Assembly (NCBI RefSeq): GCF_918741285.1
Contig: NZ_CAKKNC010000012.1
Location: 1-64,000 of the forward strand
Source of the DNA: Sphingobium sp. CECT 9361
GTDB lineage: Bacteria > Pseudomonadota > Alphaproteobacteria > Sphingomonadales > Sphingomonadaceae
Direction of reading: 5' to 3'
Length of the DNA stretch: 64,000 nt
Shown here: one piece after another, positions 36,448 through 45,055 of the stretch
Layout of the letters: each line of letters begins with the position of its first letter
Numbering within the stretch: position 1 is the first letter of the stretch
Translations under genes and position numbers: made by a program
The notes under the pieces: generated by a model
What the model saw: only the letters and a program-made list of their open reading frames with translations
The model's database searches: none
What the model was told of the DNA's origin: nothing

Positions 36448-38837
36448 CCACAGGAGAGCTGAGATTCTGGACGGTCTTCGGGAAGACCTGTTCGGAATGC
36501 GTTGGGTACCCGCCTGAGAGGTTTATTACGGGCCGTGCAAAGTTCGACCACGCGCGGGGCTTTACTCAACGAGGCATCCTTCTCGGCCGCGCTCAGGATC
36601 GCGGTCAGCGCGGAAAGATATGCGAGCGTCGATTCAGCGCCTTGGTTGGCATTGCGCCGGTCCGGATGGAGACCATCGAAGCAGGCGCCTCGTTTGACGT
36701 CCACGACGGGAATGCCAAGGTCGTTTGCCCCGAGAAACCAGTTGAATGCACGGCGCGCTTCGCGCTGCCACCATGCGTCGCTCGTGACTCGCGCCGCGGT
36801 AAGGCATGCACCAACCGCTGCACAGGCTTCCAGGGGCTGTTGGTCGAATGGCTGCGGATGACGCCGATCGCTTCCAAATGTTTCGGTTCCGATAGGCCGA
36901 AAGTGCCCCACTTCGGCCGTCTGCAGCGTCATCAGCCACCGTAGCGTATCGAGGCCGGCATCAAGGTGAGACTGGTTGCCGGTGTCATGGCCGCTTTCGA
37001 TGAGAGCTTCACACAATCGGGCATTATCATAGCCGAGCCTGTCTTCGAACCAGACCCAGTCGGGCGCAGCTGCGTCACACCAACGTTGGAACAAGCGATT
37101 GGACAGTTCTCCTCGCAGCTGCTCCAGGTTGCGATGGCCTGGGAAGCGCCGGAGAAGTTTTGAGATGCCGAGCAGCCCGTAGGCCCAGGCGCGCGGCGTG
37201 GTCAGCGCTACCAACGCAGGTGCCATCTCCAGCAAGCGCGCGGCGGCCCATCCGTCCAGGAATCGATCGTCTTTTCGCATTGCGACCGCGCCCAGTGCCC
37301 AGACCGTGCGACCATGCGCGTCGTCGGCTCCCGCATCGTCGAGCCATGTGCGGTCGAACCCCATGAAATTATGAACGCGGTTATCCGTTGGCGACCAGGC
37401 GTGCTCAACGAACGCGGCATATGTCAGCGCAAGCTGCTCCTCCTGTGGCGTGAGAGAACGCAGCGTCGAGAGTTCAGAGAGAAGCAACAGCGCGCGCGCG
37501 TTGTCATCGAGACAGTAGCCGTGCCTCCGGTCCGGAACCGCGAATTTTGTGTGCTGGGTTATGCCGACCATGTCGGTAAGAGCGGCGAGATGGTCCGTCG
37601 TTATCGGTGGAAGCGCCCTGTTCCAGGCTTCGTCATTTGAAGGACGTATAGCCCGCGACGCGCCGGAGCGTCTTTCAAATCGGACATCGGAGAAGACTTT
37701 CAGGTACTGCTTCGCCACGCTCGACCAGATCATCGCGCGACCGCGCTCGTACGCGCGGGTTCGAATCTCGCTACGCGACGCGCCATCGACGATCAATCGA
37801 GCGACGGCAGCTCCGAGTGCATCCGGTTCCGAAAACGGCACCAGAACGCCACAATGGTCGGCGAGCAGTTCCTGCGCATACCAGAAGGGCGTCGAGACGA
37901 CCGCTTTACCAAGGGCAACAGCGTAGGCCAGCGTTCCTGAAACAATCTGCGCTTCATTGGGGTAAGGCGATAGGTAGATATCGCATGCAGCCAAATGGTC
38001 GAGCAGCTCATCCAGTGAGAGATATCGGTCGACAAAGCAAATATTCTCGATGACGCCGAGTTCGGCTGCGAGTGCAACGAGGCTATCGCGATAGCGTTCG
38101 CCTTCATCCCTAACGAGGTTGGGGTGGGTTGCGCCGACGATCATATAGAGCAGATTGGGATGGTCGCGAACGAGTGCCGGCACTGCACGAATTGCCGTTT
38201 CGATACCCTTGCCTGGACCAAGCAGGCCAAAGGTCATCAACAGGGTCCGGTCTGCAAGCCCCAGTTTGTGCTTCGCCATCGCCGGATCGATAAAGGCCCG
38301 GTCCGGAACGCCGTGTGGTATCACGGCGATGTGCTCGGCCGGGACATCATAGACGTCCTGCAGAATGCGCCGTCCTTTGTCCGCCATGACGACGAGGCGC
38401 GATGAATGTTCGATGATGCCATCCATGACGCGACGTTGTGCAGGGTTGGGGTTGGCCAGTACGGTGTGTAGCGTCGTGACGATCGGAGCGCTGAGGCCGC
38501 TGAGAAGGCCAAGGATGTATTCACCGGCCTCGCCTCCGAAGATCCCGAACTCGTGCTGAAGAGAAACGAGATCGACGTTCGACACGTTGAGGAAATCGGC
38601 GGCGACTGCATAGGACGCGGGCGTGGCCTGCTGGATCTCCAGGGCGACATCGGGCGGATAGGCGTAAGTGTTGGCATCGTCCGTCAGCGCAATCGTCGTT
38701 GAAGAAAGATCGGAATCGCAGTTCTTCAATGCCTGCTGCAGATCGTTGGTGAAGGTGGCGATGCCACACTGCCTTGGAACGCACGTTCCTATCACGGCAA
38801 TACGCTTGAGCGGGGGAATGATCACAGAGTGGTTCAT
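36432..38837 (-). CDS. GT4 glycosyltransferase with C-terminal alpha-toroid domain
   Basis: 801 aa from ATG 38837. Residues ~10-390 form a GT-B glycosyltransferase family 4 domain with GIATFTNDLQQAL, SLQHEFGIFGGEAGEYI, TFGLLGPGKGIETAI and YPNEAQIVSGTLAYAVALGK (E-x7-E-like donor site). Residues ~430-770 form an alpha/alpha-toroid repeat (HGYCLDDNARALLLL, WVWFEDRLGYDNARLCEAL, WFLGANDLGI). This fusion is usually beside GH130 phosphorylases; here the GH130 gene lies at 25939-27228. Donor and acceptor are unknown, mannose transfer is a guess. It heads the pentose-phosphate operon. Confidence 0.88.
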   Translation of the reverse strand: MNHSVIIPPLKRIAVIGTCVPRQCGIATFTNDLQQALKNCDSDLSSTTIALTDDANTYAYPPDVALEIQQATPASYAVAADFLNVSNVDLVSLQHEFGIFGGEAGEYILGLLSGLSAPIVTTLHTVLANPNPAQRRVMDGIIEHSSRLVVMADKGRRILQDVYDVPAEHIAVIPHGVPDRAFIDPAMAKHKLGLADRTLLMTFGLLGPGKGIETAIRAVPALVRDHPNLLYMIVGATHPNLVRDEGERYRDSLVALAAELGVIENICFVDRYLSLDELLDHLAACDIYLSPYPNEAQIVSGTLAYAVALGKAVVSTPFWYAQELLADHCGVLVPFSEPDALGAAVARLIVDGASRSEIRTRAYERGRAMIWSSVAKQYLKVFSDVRFERRSGASRAIRPSNDEAWNRALPPITTDHLAALTDMVGITQHTKFAVPDRRHGYCLDDNARALLLLSELSTLRSLTPQEEQLALTYAAFVEHAWSPTDNRVHNFMGFDRTWLDDAGADDAHGRTVWALGAVAMRKDDRFLDGWAAARLLEMAPALVALTTPRAWAYGLLGISKLLRRFPGHRNLEQLRGELSNRLFQRWCDAAAPDWVWFEDRLGYDNARLCEALIESGHDTGNQSHLDAGLDTLRWLMTLQTAEVGHFRPIGTETFGSDRRHPQPFDQQPLEACAAVGACLTAARVTSDAWWQREARRAFNWFLGANDLGIPVVDVKRGACFDGLHPDRRNANQGAESTLAYLSALTAILSAAEKDASLSKAPRVVELCTARNKPLRRVPNAFRTGLPEDRPESQLSCGCPNS

Positions 38838-39302
38838 GCTCAACCTCAAATATGAAAGTGTCTCTGGGAGTGGCTTACACTGGCTGGAGGCCGCGTCCGC
38901 TGCTCCCTCATGATCGCGCCGCGGCAGGACGCCGGTTTCTGAGGAGTGGGATTCGTGACCCGACCATGTTGTCGGGCTTCGACCACCGTCCAGAGTCAAG
39001 GCCGATATTCTGTCCCCACGGCCCGAGCAGCTTGGACGCAGGATTGCGCACCCAAGCCGGCTTTAAGGCGTCAGTGCTTGCGCGGTGGCTTGGGCGATTG
39101 GCTTGCATTTCCTTGATTTATGTCAGGCACACACACGTAGCGTTACGTAATGTTCACAAGACTTGCTGACCGATGTCGTCCTGAGCGAGGCCGCGCGTCG
39201 TTCGGATTCGCGATGCTGCATTGGCTGAGGCGGAAAGCTTCAATCTCAAGCCGAGCTTGACCTGTCAGTGCGAAAGCTGGATCGCTAGGCGCCAATCATC
39301 AT
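38838..39302. other. Intergenic region upstream of the GT4-tkt operon
   Basis: 465 bp without a convincing gene on either strand. It holds the double TACGTA-type motif at 39134-39157 and must contain the promoter of the long minus-strand operon, since the NRAMP gene ends at 39303. Confidence 0.6.
39134..39157 (-). promoter_or_regulatory. Two adjacent FixJ-box-like motifs upstream of the sugar operon
   Basis: CACGTAGCG (39134-39142) is followed directly by GTTACGTAATGTTCAC (39142-39157). The first part matches the ACGTAGCG end of 12270-12288, the second matches 48352-48367 and 3289-3300. They lie ~300 bp upstream of ATG 38837, so the transcript would have a long leader or the sites are not the only promoter. 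Confidence 0.4.
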
Positions 39303-40706
39303 TTACCGCGCGGCCGGCGCGATCCACGAAACCGTCGTCATGATGGCGACGCCAACCATGACCAGACAGGCCGCGCCACCGAGCAGTTGCAGCCGCCGGG
39401 GAATGGGGTGACCGTTCATCGCTTCGGAATCCGAGCCGAGCCATATCACCAGGGCAATAAGTGGGGCTGCAACAAAGCCGTTGATGACAGCACTCCACAG
39501 CAGCGCCTGCATGGGACTGATCGGCGAGAAATGAACGAGAATGCCCAGAATGCCGGCCGAAGCTATCACGCTGTAAAAAGCCTTGGCATTCCGAGGTGCC
39601 AGCCCAAGGCCCGCACGCCACCCAAAGGCTTCGGAGACCGCATACGCCGCCGAGCCGGCTAGAACCGGGACGGCAAGAAGGCCGGTCCCGATGATACCGC
39701 TGGCAAAAAGTGCAAAGGCAAAGTCGCCCGCCAGCGGCCTGAGTGCTTCGGCCGCCTGCGCGGCCGTATCGATCTGCGTAATACCAGCGATATGCAAGGT
39801 CGCGGCGGTGGTTATGATGATAAAAATGGCAATGAGGTTTGAAAAAAACATACCGAACCAGCTATCGAGGCTAATCCGGCGCTCTTCGCCGGCGCTGACT
39901 TCCGATGTCGAAAGGCTTTTCGCTTTAGCTCTGGCATCTTCTGCTTCCTGGGAGGCCTGCCAGAAAAACAAATAGGGGCTGATCGTGGTGCCGAAGATCG
40001 CGGCTACCAGCATCCAGGCGCTTGAGTCCGGCATGCTCGGTAGTAGGACTCCACGCAGCACATCGCTCCATGACAGGTGCACGGCAAATGCCGTAGCCGC
40101 ATAGGCCAGCAATGCCAGCGTCATCCATCTCAGGAAACGCGCGTAGCGCTTGTAGTCGAGAAAGGTCTCTAACAGCGTTGAGAGCAAGGCGAATATGATG
40201 ACCCAGAGGTGCGGCGCGCCGCCGCCGATGAGCGACATTGCCGAACCCATCGCTCCCAGATCAGCACCAAGGTTGATGACATTGGCGACCACGAGGAGCA
40301 GAACGACCGTTCGGAGCAGCGCGAGCGGGCAGCGCTTGCTGATCGCCGCCGTCAAACCTTCGCCCGTCGTTCTGCCGATCCGCCCGCACGTCTCCTGCAC
40401 AGCTGCGGCGAGCGGCCAGGTAAGCAACATCGTCCAACCGAGCGTGTAACCGTAAGCCGCTCCCGCTTGCGCATAGGTTGCAATCCCGCTTGGATCGTCG
40501 TCGGCCGCCCCGGCAATGAATCCCGGGCCAAAAATCCGCCCGATACTCTGAAGCCGGTGAGCGTGCGGGATCGCCACGTGCCCCTCGCTCGCGGCCTGGC
40601 CAGGGGTCGGCGGCAAGTGCAGATCGGCTTCAAGAAGCGTGGTCCCTTGCCCGGCCTGCCCGGGCAAGGGGACACAGCGTTCCGCAGGATCATTGGGCGC
40701 GTTCAC
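39303..40706 (-). CDS. Divergent NRAMP-family metal transporter
   Basis: 467 aa from GTG 40706, which has AGGAG at spacing 7; a longer frame would overlap the next gene region. About 11 membrane segments. The NRAMP TM1 site reads DDDPSGIATYAQAGAAYGY where canonical NRAMPs have DPGN, and TM6 lacks the MPH motif, reading SGIIGTGLLAVPVLAG. This places it in the NRAMP-related group seen with unusual metal selectivity. An unstructured His/Pro-rich N terminus precedes TM1. It is the last gene of the minus-strand block that carries the cytochrome/reductase chain, 87 bp after the heptahaem gene. Confidence 0.85.
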   Translation of the reverse strand: MNAPNDPAERCVPLPGQAGQGTTLLEADLHLPPTPGQAASEGHVAIPHAHRLQSIGRIFGPGFIAGAADDDPSGIATYAQAGAAYGYTLGWTMLLTWPLAAAVQETCGRIGRTTGEGLTAAISKRCPLALLRTVVLLLVVANVINLGADLGAMGSAMSLIGGGAPHLWVIIFALLSTLLETFLDYKRYARFLRWMTLALLAYAATAFAVHLSWSDVLRGVLLPSMPDSSAWMLVAAIFGTTISPYLFFWQASQEAEDARAKAKSLSTSEVSAGEERRISLDSWFGMFFSNLIAIFIIITTAATLHIAGITQIDTAAQAAEALRPLAGDFAFALFASGIIGTGLLAVPVLAGSAAYAVSEAFGWRAGLGLAPRNAKAFYSVIASAGILGILVHFSPISPMQALLWSAVINGFVAAPLIALVIWLGSDSEAMNGHPIPRRLQLLGGAACLVMVGVAIMTTVSWIAPAAR

Positions 40707-40792
40707 GGTGACACTCCTCGCCTGGGCGAAGATGTCGCCGGGTTTGATAATTGGAGGGCTCTTCGATGGCAGGTCGGGTTTGGCGAGGATTT

Positions 40793-41488
40793 TCAATGCA
40801 CTTTGACCATGCCGACACCCTTGATATTGTTGAACGAGTCGGTCTGGTGGCAACTGAAGCATTGATCAACCCGCGCCCGTTTTTCACCGCTGATCATCTT
40901 GTCCATCATTTCGAAGTGCATCATGTTATGGCTCGGCGGCGGCTTGTGGCACTGCGAGCATTCGGTGGATTTGGGGCTGGGGTGCAGATACCCGCTGATT
41001 TTCCAGCTCGTTGTGGTGTGGCAGCTTGCACAATCACTGCCGAAGAACCCCAGGTGCTTGTCGCGGGGGGCGTGACAGGACTGGCAATCGAGGGGAGTGT
41101 CACGCCCTGTCGCCCGTTCGGCGATGCGCTCGAGAACCTGGTGATCCATCCGGACCGGACGGAGCGTGTTACCCTGATGCTCGATATGGCAGCCACTGCA
41201 TTCCTTGATGTTGACATGGAAAGCGGTCGAAGGCTTCTTCAGGATTTCCGGCGAAGCTGCGTGGCAGGCTATGCAGGTCTCGGCCTTGATCCCGCGATTG
41301 GGCGTGTGACAGCTCTCGCATTTGCCCTCGAGAAAAGCATGCGCGTTCGACAGCGGCCCGGGTCGAACCGACGCCGCCCATTGCGGTAGCGCGGTGCTGC
41401 CCGAGCGGTAAATGGTAAGGGGGATGATGATCGCGGTGGCCAGGACCAGTGTCGCGAGGATCAGGCAGACGATACCAGTCCGCTTCAT
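40793..41488 (-). CDS. Membrane-anchored heptahaem c-type cytochrome
   Basis: 231 aa from ATG 41488, which overlaps the TGA of the upstream gene (ATGA). An N-terminal uncleaved anchor (LILATLVLATAIIIPLTI) is followed by seven CxxCH motifs at residues 57, 72, 97, 135, 153, 177 and 210 (CESCH, CIACH, CSGCH, CQSCH, CASCH, CSQCH, CFSCH). It is a periplasmic electron carrier, resembling the doubled-CxxCH haem proteins. Being cotranscribed with a membrane b-type-like cytochrome and a flavin/ferredoxin reductase, it is the likely periplasmic end of an electron path out of the cytosol. The terminal acceptor is unknown. Confidence 0.9.
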   Translation of the reverse strand: MKRTGIVCLILATLVLATAIIIPLTIYRSGSTALPQWAASVRPGPLSNAHAFLEGKCESCHTPNRGIKAETCIACHAASPEILKKPSTAFHVNIKECSGCHIEHQGNTLRPVRMDHQVLERIAERATGRDTPLDCQSCHAPRDKHLGFFGSDCASCHTTTSWKISGYLHPSPKSTECSQCHKPPPSHNMMHFEMMDKMISGEKRARVDQCFSCHQTDSFNNIKGVGMVKVH

Positions 41489-42168
41489 GGCCACCACCGC
41501 AAGCCGAAGTAGACGCTGCTCCAGATGTGGATCGTCAGCAATCCGTACATGATGATCGCAGCGACAATATGCACGACGACCCACTTGTCGAGCGTGGCCT
41601 TGATGACGTCGCGTGCAGTAATCGTGAATTCGAGGTCGGATATTGCGCCGAGGAGCGAGTCCAACGGCAACCCGGACGGATCAACGACGCTTTGATGGCG
41701 CAGATCGGCCGATACGGCGGCAAGCACATCATAGCGGTCGCGCAGAACCTTGAGTTCCTTTTGCTGAAACCGCAATTCCTGCCCGACCTGCGCCAGATAA
41801 TATCGGCCAATGAAGCCCGTGACGACGACAGTCAGCATCGCGATCACGAGGGCGATGCCGATCGGGCTTTGAAACTTGTGCCCCGAATGGATGATTCCGA
41901 GCAGAGCGCCGATCGCGCCGGCATACACATGGAAGCTGAGCAGTCCTCCGAGGGAGACGAGGCGCTGCGTGCGCTCCTTGACCCACGCCTGCCGCTTTAC
42001 GATGCTGTAGACGAGCAGAAGCACGAAAAGCAGGGCGGCGGCGATGCCGAACAGTCCGCCTGCCAGGCTCCCGGGGAAACGCGGTGCGGAATGCAGCAGG
42101 AAGGCCGGGACCAGCAGCGCAAGAGCGCTCAGCAGAGCGCCGACCGTTACTTTCTCGGTTTCGGTCAT
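41485..42168 (-). CDS. Membrane cytochrome b-like protein
   Basis: 227 aa from ATG 42168, directly after the upstream stop. Five hydrophobic segments lie near residues 8-25, 36-57, 75-96, 103-125 and 194-218. Candidate haem-ligand His are H80, H94, H97, H200 and H214, placed in the membrane segments (LLSFHVYAGAIG, IIHSGHKF, WVVVHIVAAIIM, LTIHIWSS). The segment 126-190 is a hydrophilic insert. It resembles cytochrome b561/ferric-reductase-like domains but I cannot name a family. With its neighbours it would carry electrons from the reductase across the membrane to the heptahaem cytochrome. Confidence 0.78.
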   Translation of the reverse strand: MTETEKVTVGALLSALALLVPAFLLHSAPRFPGSLAGGLFGIAAALLFVLLLVYSIVKRQAWVKERTQRLVSLGGLLSFHVYAGAIGALLGIIHSGHKFQSPIGIALVIAMLTVVVTGFIGRYYLAQVGQELRFQQKELKVLRDRYDVLAAVSADLRHQSVVDPSGLPLDSLLGAISDLEFTITARDVIKATLDKWVVVHIVAAIIMYGLLTIHIWSSVYFGLRWWP

Positions 42169-42169
42169 T

Positions 42170-44149
42170 TCATGCGTCCACCACGAGATCACCCACCGAT
42201 TTTGCCTGGCAGGCGAGGATGATGCCGTCGGCCTTCTCGTCGGCGGCAAGCGCGTCTTCCACTTCCATCGTCACCTGGCCCTGCCGCAGCGGGACCTTGC
42301 ACCTTCCGCAGATGCCGACCCGGCATTCATAGTCGATGGCCACTCCGATCGCCTCGGCCGCTTCGAGCACGGACTGATCGGGCGCGAGCGCGCCGCTCTT
42401 GCCGGACTTCGAAAATGCGATCTTCGCCTGCGCGGAAGGAATGGCGGGCGGCGTCTGCGGGGCGGCCGATGCCTGGCTGTCGGTCGCGGTCGCTGCCGGT
42501 TCATCTTCAAGGACGGGACCGCCTTTGGGGGGCGCGAATTCCTCTGTCTTGACCTGCTCCGCCGGCACCTTGAGTTGCGCGAGCGCCGCCTTCACCGCGT
42601 CCATCATCGGCGGTGGGCCGCACAGGTGAACGCGCCTGCTGGCGATTTCGGGAACGGAAGCGGCGATGAAATCGGCCGTCAAATAACCGGAAGGCCCGGC
42701 CCAGTCGGTCCCTTCGGGCTTTGCGACGATGGAGACGATGTGAAGCTTGTGGTGGCGCCGCGCCAGATAGTCGCATTCCTCGCGAAAGATCAGATCGGTC
42801 GGCGTGTTGACACCGTAGAGGAGGTAGATGTCGTGTTCATAGGAACGGTCCGTCAGGCTGCGCAGCACGCTCATCATCGGTGTGATGCCGACTCCGCCGG
42901 CGATCAGGACGATCCCCTCGGCTTCCTTGCCGGTGAAGAAGAACCTGCCCGCGGGCGCCGCAATCTCGAGAAGGTCGCCCATGGCGGCATGATCATGGAG
43001 ATGGCGCGATTCCAGCCCATATTGTTCGCGCTTGATCGTGAGCTCGATATAGTCGCGCTGTGTGGGCGATGACGAGATCGTGTAGGATCGGCGGACCTTC
43101 TGGCCTTCGATCTCCGAGGTGATCGAGGCGTATTGGCCGGGCAGGAACGTGAACGGCATCGGCCCGCGGTTCGGTTCCATGAGCCGGAACGTCTTGACGC
43201 TCGGGGTCTCGTCGAAGATCGCGGTGATCCGCAGGACGCCTTTCCACAGTCGCGGTGCTGCCGGCGTGGCGCTTCCGGGCGTAGCTGCGCCTGCAGGAGC
43301 AGCGGGCGCCGGCACGATAGCGGCCGGGGCCGGAGCGGTGGCCGGACTGGCCGGTGGTGCAGCCCCGCCTGGTGCGAGCCGCTCCACCAAGCTTGCGATG
43401 CGGCGCAGCCGCGCCCATCGGAGTAGCAGCGCCGCAACCAGAGCCGCCGCCAGCAGCGCCATGGCGATCAGGTGCCACCAGGAAAGGCCCGTCAGCTTAT
43501 TTCCGGATGCCATCTGGTCGCTGTCTGCCAAACCCGATTGGGTCTTGAACCATCTCAGGGCAATCTGCCGGGGAGGGCGGCCCTCTTCGAGGCCCCTGAG
43601 CGCGCCTGCTCCGCTGTCCGCGAGTGCGAGGCCTTCGCGAGCGCCCCTGATCGCATCCTGGGCTCCTTTCGTGTCGTTCGACATGAGAGCGTGGTGAAGC
43701 CGGGCTTGCTCCGCGGTCAGGACCTCGGCGCCCGACCCCAGACGGGCGAGAGCCGCGGCGCGTACCGTCCGCCGGGCCTCATCGGTCAGGACGGGCCAGT
43801 CCATCAGCGAGGGGTAGAAGGGTTTGGCGCCGCCGTTCCCGCAGCATCCCGCCGGTCCCGCGGCCATTTTGGCGCCCGGCGACGGCGCCATCATCCCTTT
43901 CATCATCGCCGCCATGGGATCGGCAGCTTTCGCCGCGGCCGGAGCTGCGGCCCCCATCACGTTGCCCGCTGGCATCGCCGCTGGCGCGGCGGCTCCGCCC
44001 CCTGGATGATGCGACGCGTGCTCGGACTCGGCCATCTGCGCCGACGCTGGCGGTGATCCGGAGATCATCGCCAGCGCGAGCGCGATACCGCTCGTCCTCA
44101 AAGCCCGCGATAGCTTGAGGCCGGTGATGTTGTTGTCAGGGCGCGTCAC
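42170..44149 (-). CDS. Fused periplasmic Met-rich region, membrane helix, FAD/NAD reductase and 2Fe-2S ferredoxin
   Basis: 659 aa. Residues 1-37 form a signal-like segment, 40-110 are Ala/Met/His-rich with CCG at 102-104, 111-210 a helical domain, 223-247 one membrane helix ending in Arg (cytosolic side), 260-300 a Pro/Ala linker. Residues 303-545 form a ferredoxin-NADP reductase fold with RRSYTI for FAD and GGVGITP (418-424) for NAD(P). Residues 575-659 are a plant-type 2Fe-2S ferredoxin with Cys 609, 614, 617 and 647. The order predicts NAD(P)H oxidation in the cytosol with the N-terminal part outside. It is followed by the membrane and heptahaem cytochromes. Confidence 0.88.
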   Translation of the reverse strand: MTRPDNNITGLKLSRALRTSGIALALAMISGSPPASAQMAESEHASHHPGGGAAAPAAMPAGNVMGAAAPAAAKAADPMAAMMKGMMAPSPGAKMAAGPAGCCGNGGAKPFYPSLMDWPVLTDEARRTVRAAALARLGSGAEVLTAEQARLHHALMSNDTKGAQDAIRGAREGLALADSGAGALRGLEEGRPPRQIALRWFKTQSGLADSDQMASGNKLTGLSWWHLIAMALLAAALVAALLLRWARLRRIASLVERLAPGGAAPPASPATAPAPAAIVPAPAAPAGAATPGSATPAAPRLWKGVLRITAIFDETPSVKTFRLMEPNRGPMPFTFLPGQYASITSEIEGQKVRRSYTISSSPTQRDYIELTIKREQYGLESRHLHDHAAMGDLLEIAAPAGRFFFTGKEAEGIVLIAGGVGITPMMSVLRSLTDRSYEHDIYLLYGVNTPTDLIFREECDYLARRHHKLHIVSIVAKPEGTDWAGPSGYLTADFIAASVPEIASRRVHLCGPPPMMDAVKAALAQLKVPAEQVKTEEFAPPKGGPVLEDEPAATATDSQASAAPQTPPAIPSAQAKIAFSKSGKSGALAPDQSVLEAAEAIGVAIDYECRVGICGRCKVPLRQGQVTMEVEDALAADEKADGIILACQAKSVGDLVVDA

Positions 44150-44161
44150 CTGAGGACTTCC

Positions 44162-44542
44162 TTACATGTCATCCTTCATGGGCATCGGCTGGTCCGCGGG
44201 CATCGGCGCCGGCTTCGCGGCGGCGGGTTTCGCATGGCGATGCGGGGCGGCCTTGTGCTTGGCCATCGGCTTCTTCTTCATGCCGCAGCATCCGGCCTTC
44301 TTCGCCATCGGAGGCATGGCCGCGGGCATCTTGTCGTGCTGCATCGGCATGCCGGCCATGCCCGGCATCGCGTCGTGCTTCTCCATCATGCCGCCTGCCG
44401 GCATCGACCTGTCGGCGGGAGGCGCGGGCTGGGCCGAAGTCTGGCCGGCGGCTTGCCCTTGGGCGGAAGCGATGGCGGGCGACAGCAAGATGGAACCTGC
44501 CAGCGCAAGCGCTCGCAAGCGGAAAGAACCTGTCATGATCAT
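44162..44542 (-). CDS. Met/His-rich secreted metal-binding protein
   Basis: 126 aa from ATG 44542 (GGAG, spacing 8). A signal peptide (LRALALAGSILLSPAIASAQ) precedes a region rich in Met, His, Pro and Lys: MPAGGMMEKHDAMPGMAG, AGCCGMKKKPMAKHK and the end MPMKDDM. The CCGMKKK motif resembles the CCG of the downstream reductase fusion. Probably copper-binding in the periplasm. It is the first gene of the electron-transfer operon and relates by composition and tail to the proteins at 19303-19665 and 46077-46415. No named family was recognised. Confidence 0.8.
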   Translation of the reverse strand: MIMTGSFRLRALALAGSILLSPAIASAQGQAAGQTSAQPAPPADRSMPAGGMMEKHDAMPGMAGMPMQHDKMPAAMPPMAKKAGCCGMKKKPMAKHKAAPHRHAKPAAAKPAPMPADQPMPMKDDM

Positions 44543-44623
44543 AATCAATACTCCATTGCAATGACCTGGCCGATCATCCGGCTGGCCACGGTTCTGAGGG
44601 ACCACAGATGGATTTTGGCCAAT

Positions 44624-44636
44624 ATACGTAATTTCC
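44624..44636 (-). promoter_or_regulatory. FixJ-box-like motif upstream of the electron-transfer operon
   Basis: ATACGTAATTTCC resembles rhizobial FixJ sites (TAAGTAGTTTCCC type) best of all sites in the window. It lies 80-95 bp before ATG 44542, a usual activator position. Binding by this FixJ is inference. Confidence 0.5.
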
Positions 44637-44683
44637 TATTCGCCCGGCGTCGTCGCCTGGCCGCCAGGAGCCGGCGACGACAC

Positions 44684-45055
44684 TCAATCATCGCGTGGGG
44701 TTCCTGTCGCTCTCTGCCACGGCCAACGGCCCTTGATCTCGACCTCGAGCGAGAAACTCAGGAAGGTTCGTATCAGCACGATGCCAGCAAGCACCGCGAG
44801 GCTGCTGAGCGTGGGCTGGATCGCGATGGTGTTGATGATGTCGGCCGCAACCAGGAATTCGAGTCCGAGAAGAATGGCTTCGCCAAGGCTCGACCTGAAG
44901 CTGCCCACCACATCCTGGTCGATCGGACCTTTCACGGATTGCTGCAGGAATTTGATCAGCGAGGAACCGGCGCCCACGACGATGATCGCCGTCCCGGTGA
45001 CTTCAATTGCTCGCGTGATCCAGTGGATGCCCTCCACAATGAGGCTCTCGGTCAT
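44684..45055 (-). CDS. DUF1622-family membrane protein
   Basis: 123 aa from ATG 45055 (ATG 45064 is an alternative). The ATG at 45055 overlaps the TGA of the upstream gene (TGATG). Three hydrophobic segments are visible around AIEVTGTAIIVVGAGSSLI, LLGLEFLVAADIINTI and LAVLAGIVLIRTFL, as in the DUF1622 family. Function unknown. It sits between a small secreted protein and the Met/His-rich protein, on the same strand. Confidence 0.82.
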   Translation of the reverse strand: MTESLIVEGIHWITRAIEVTGTAIIVVGAGSSLIKFLQQSVKGPIDQDVVGSFRSSLGEAILLGLEFLVAADIINTIAIQPTLSSLAVLAGIVLIRTFLSFSLEVEIKGRWPWQRATGTPRDD

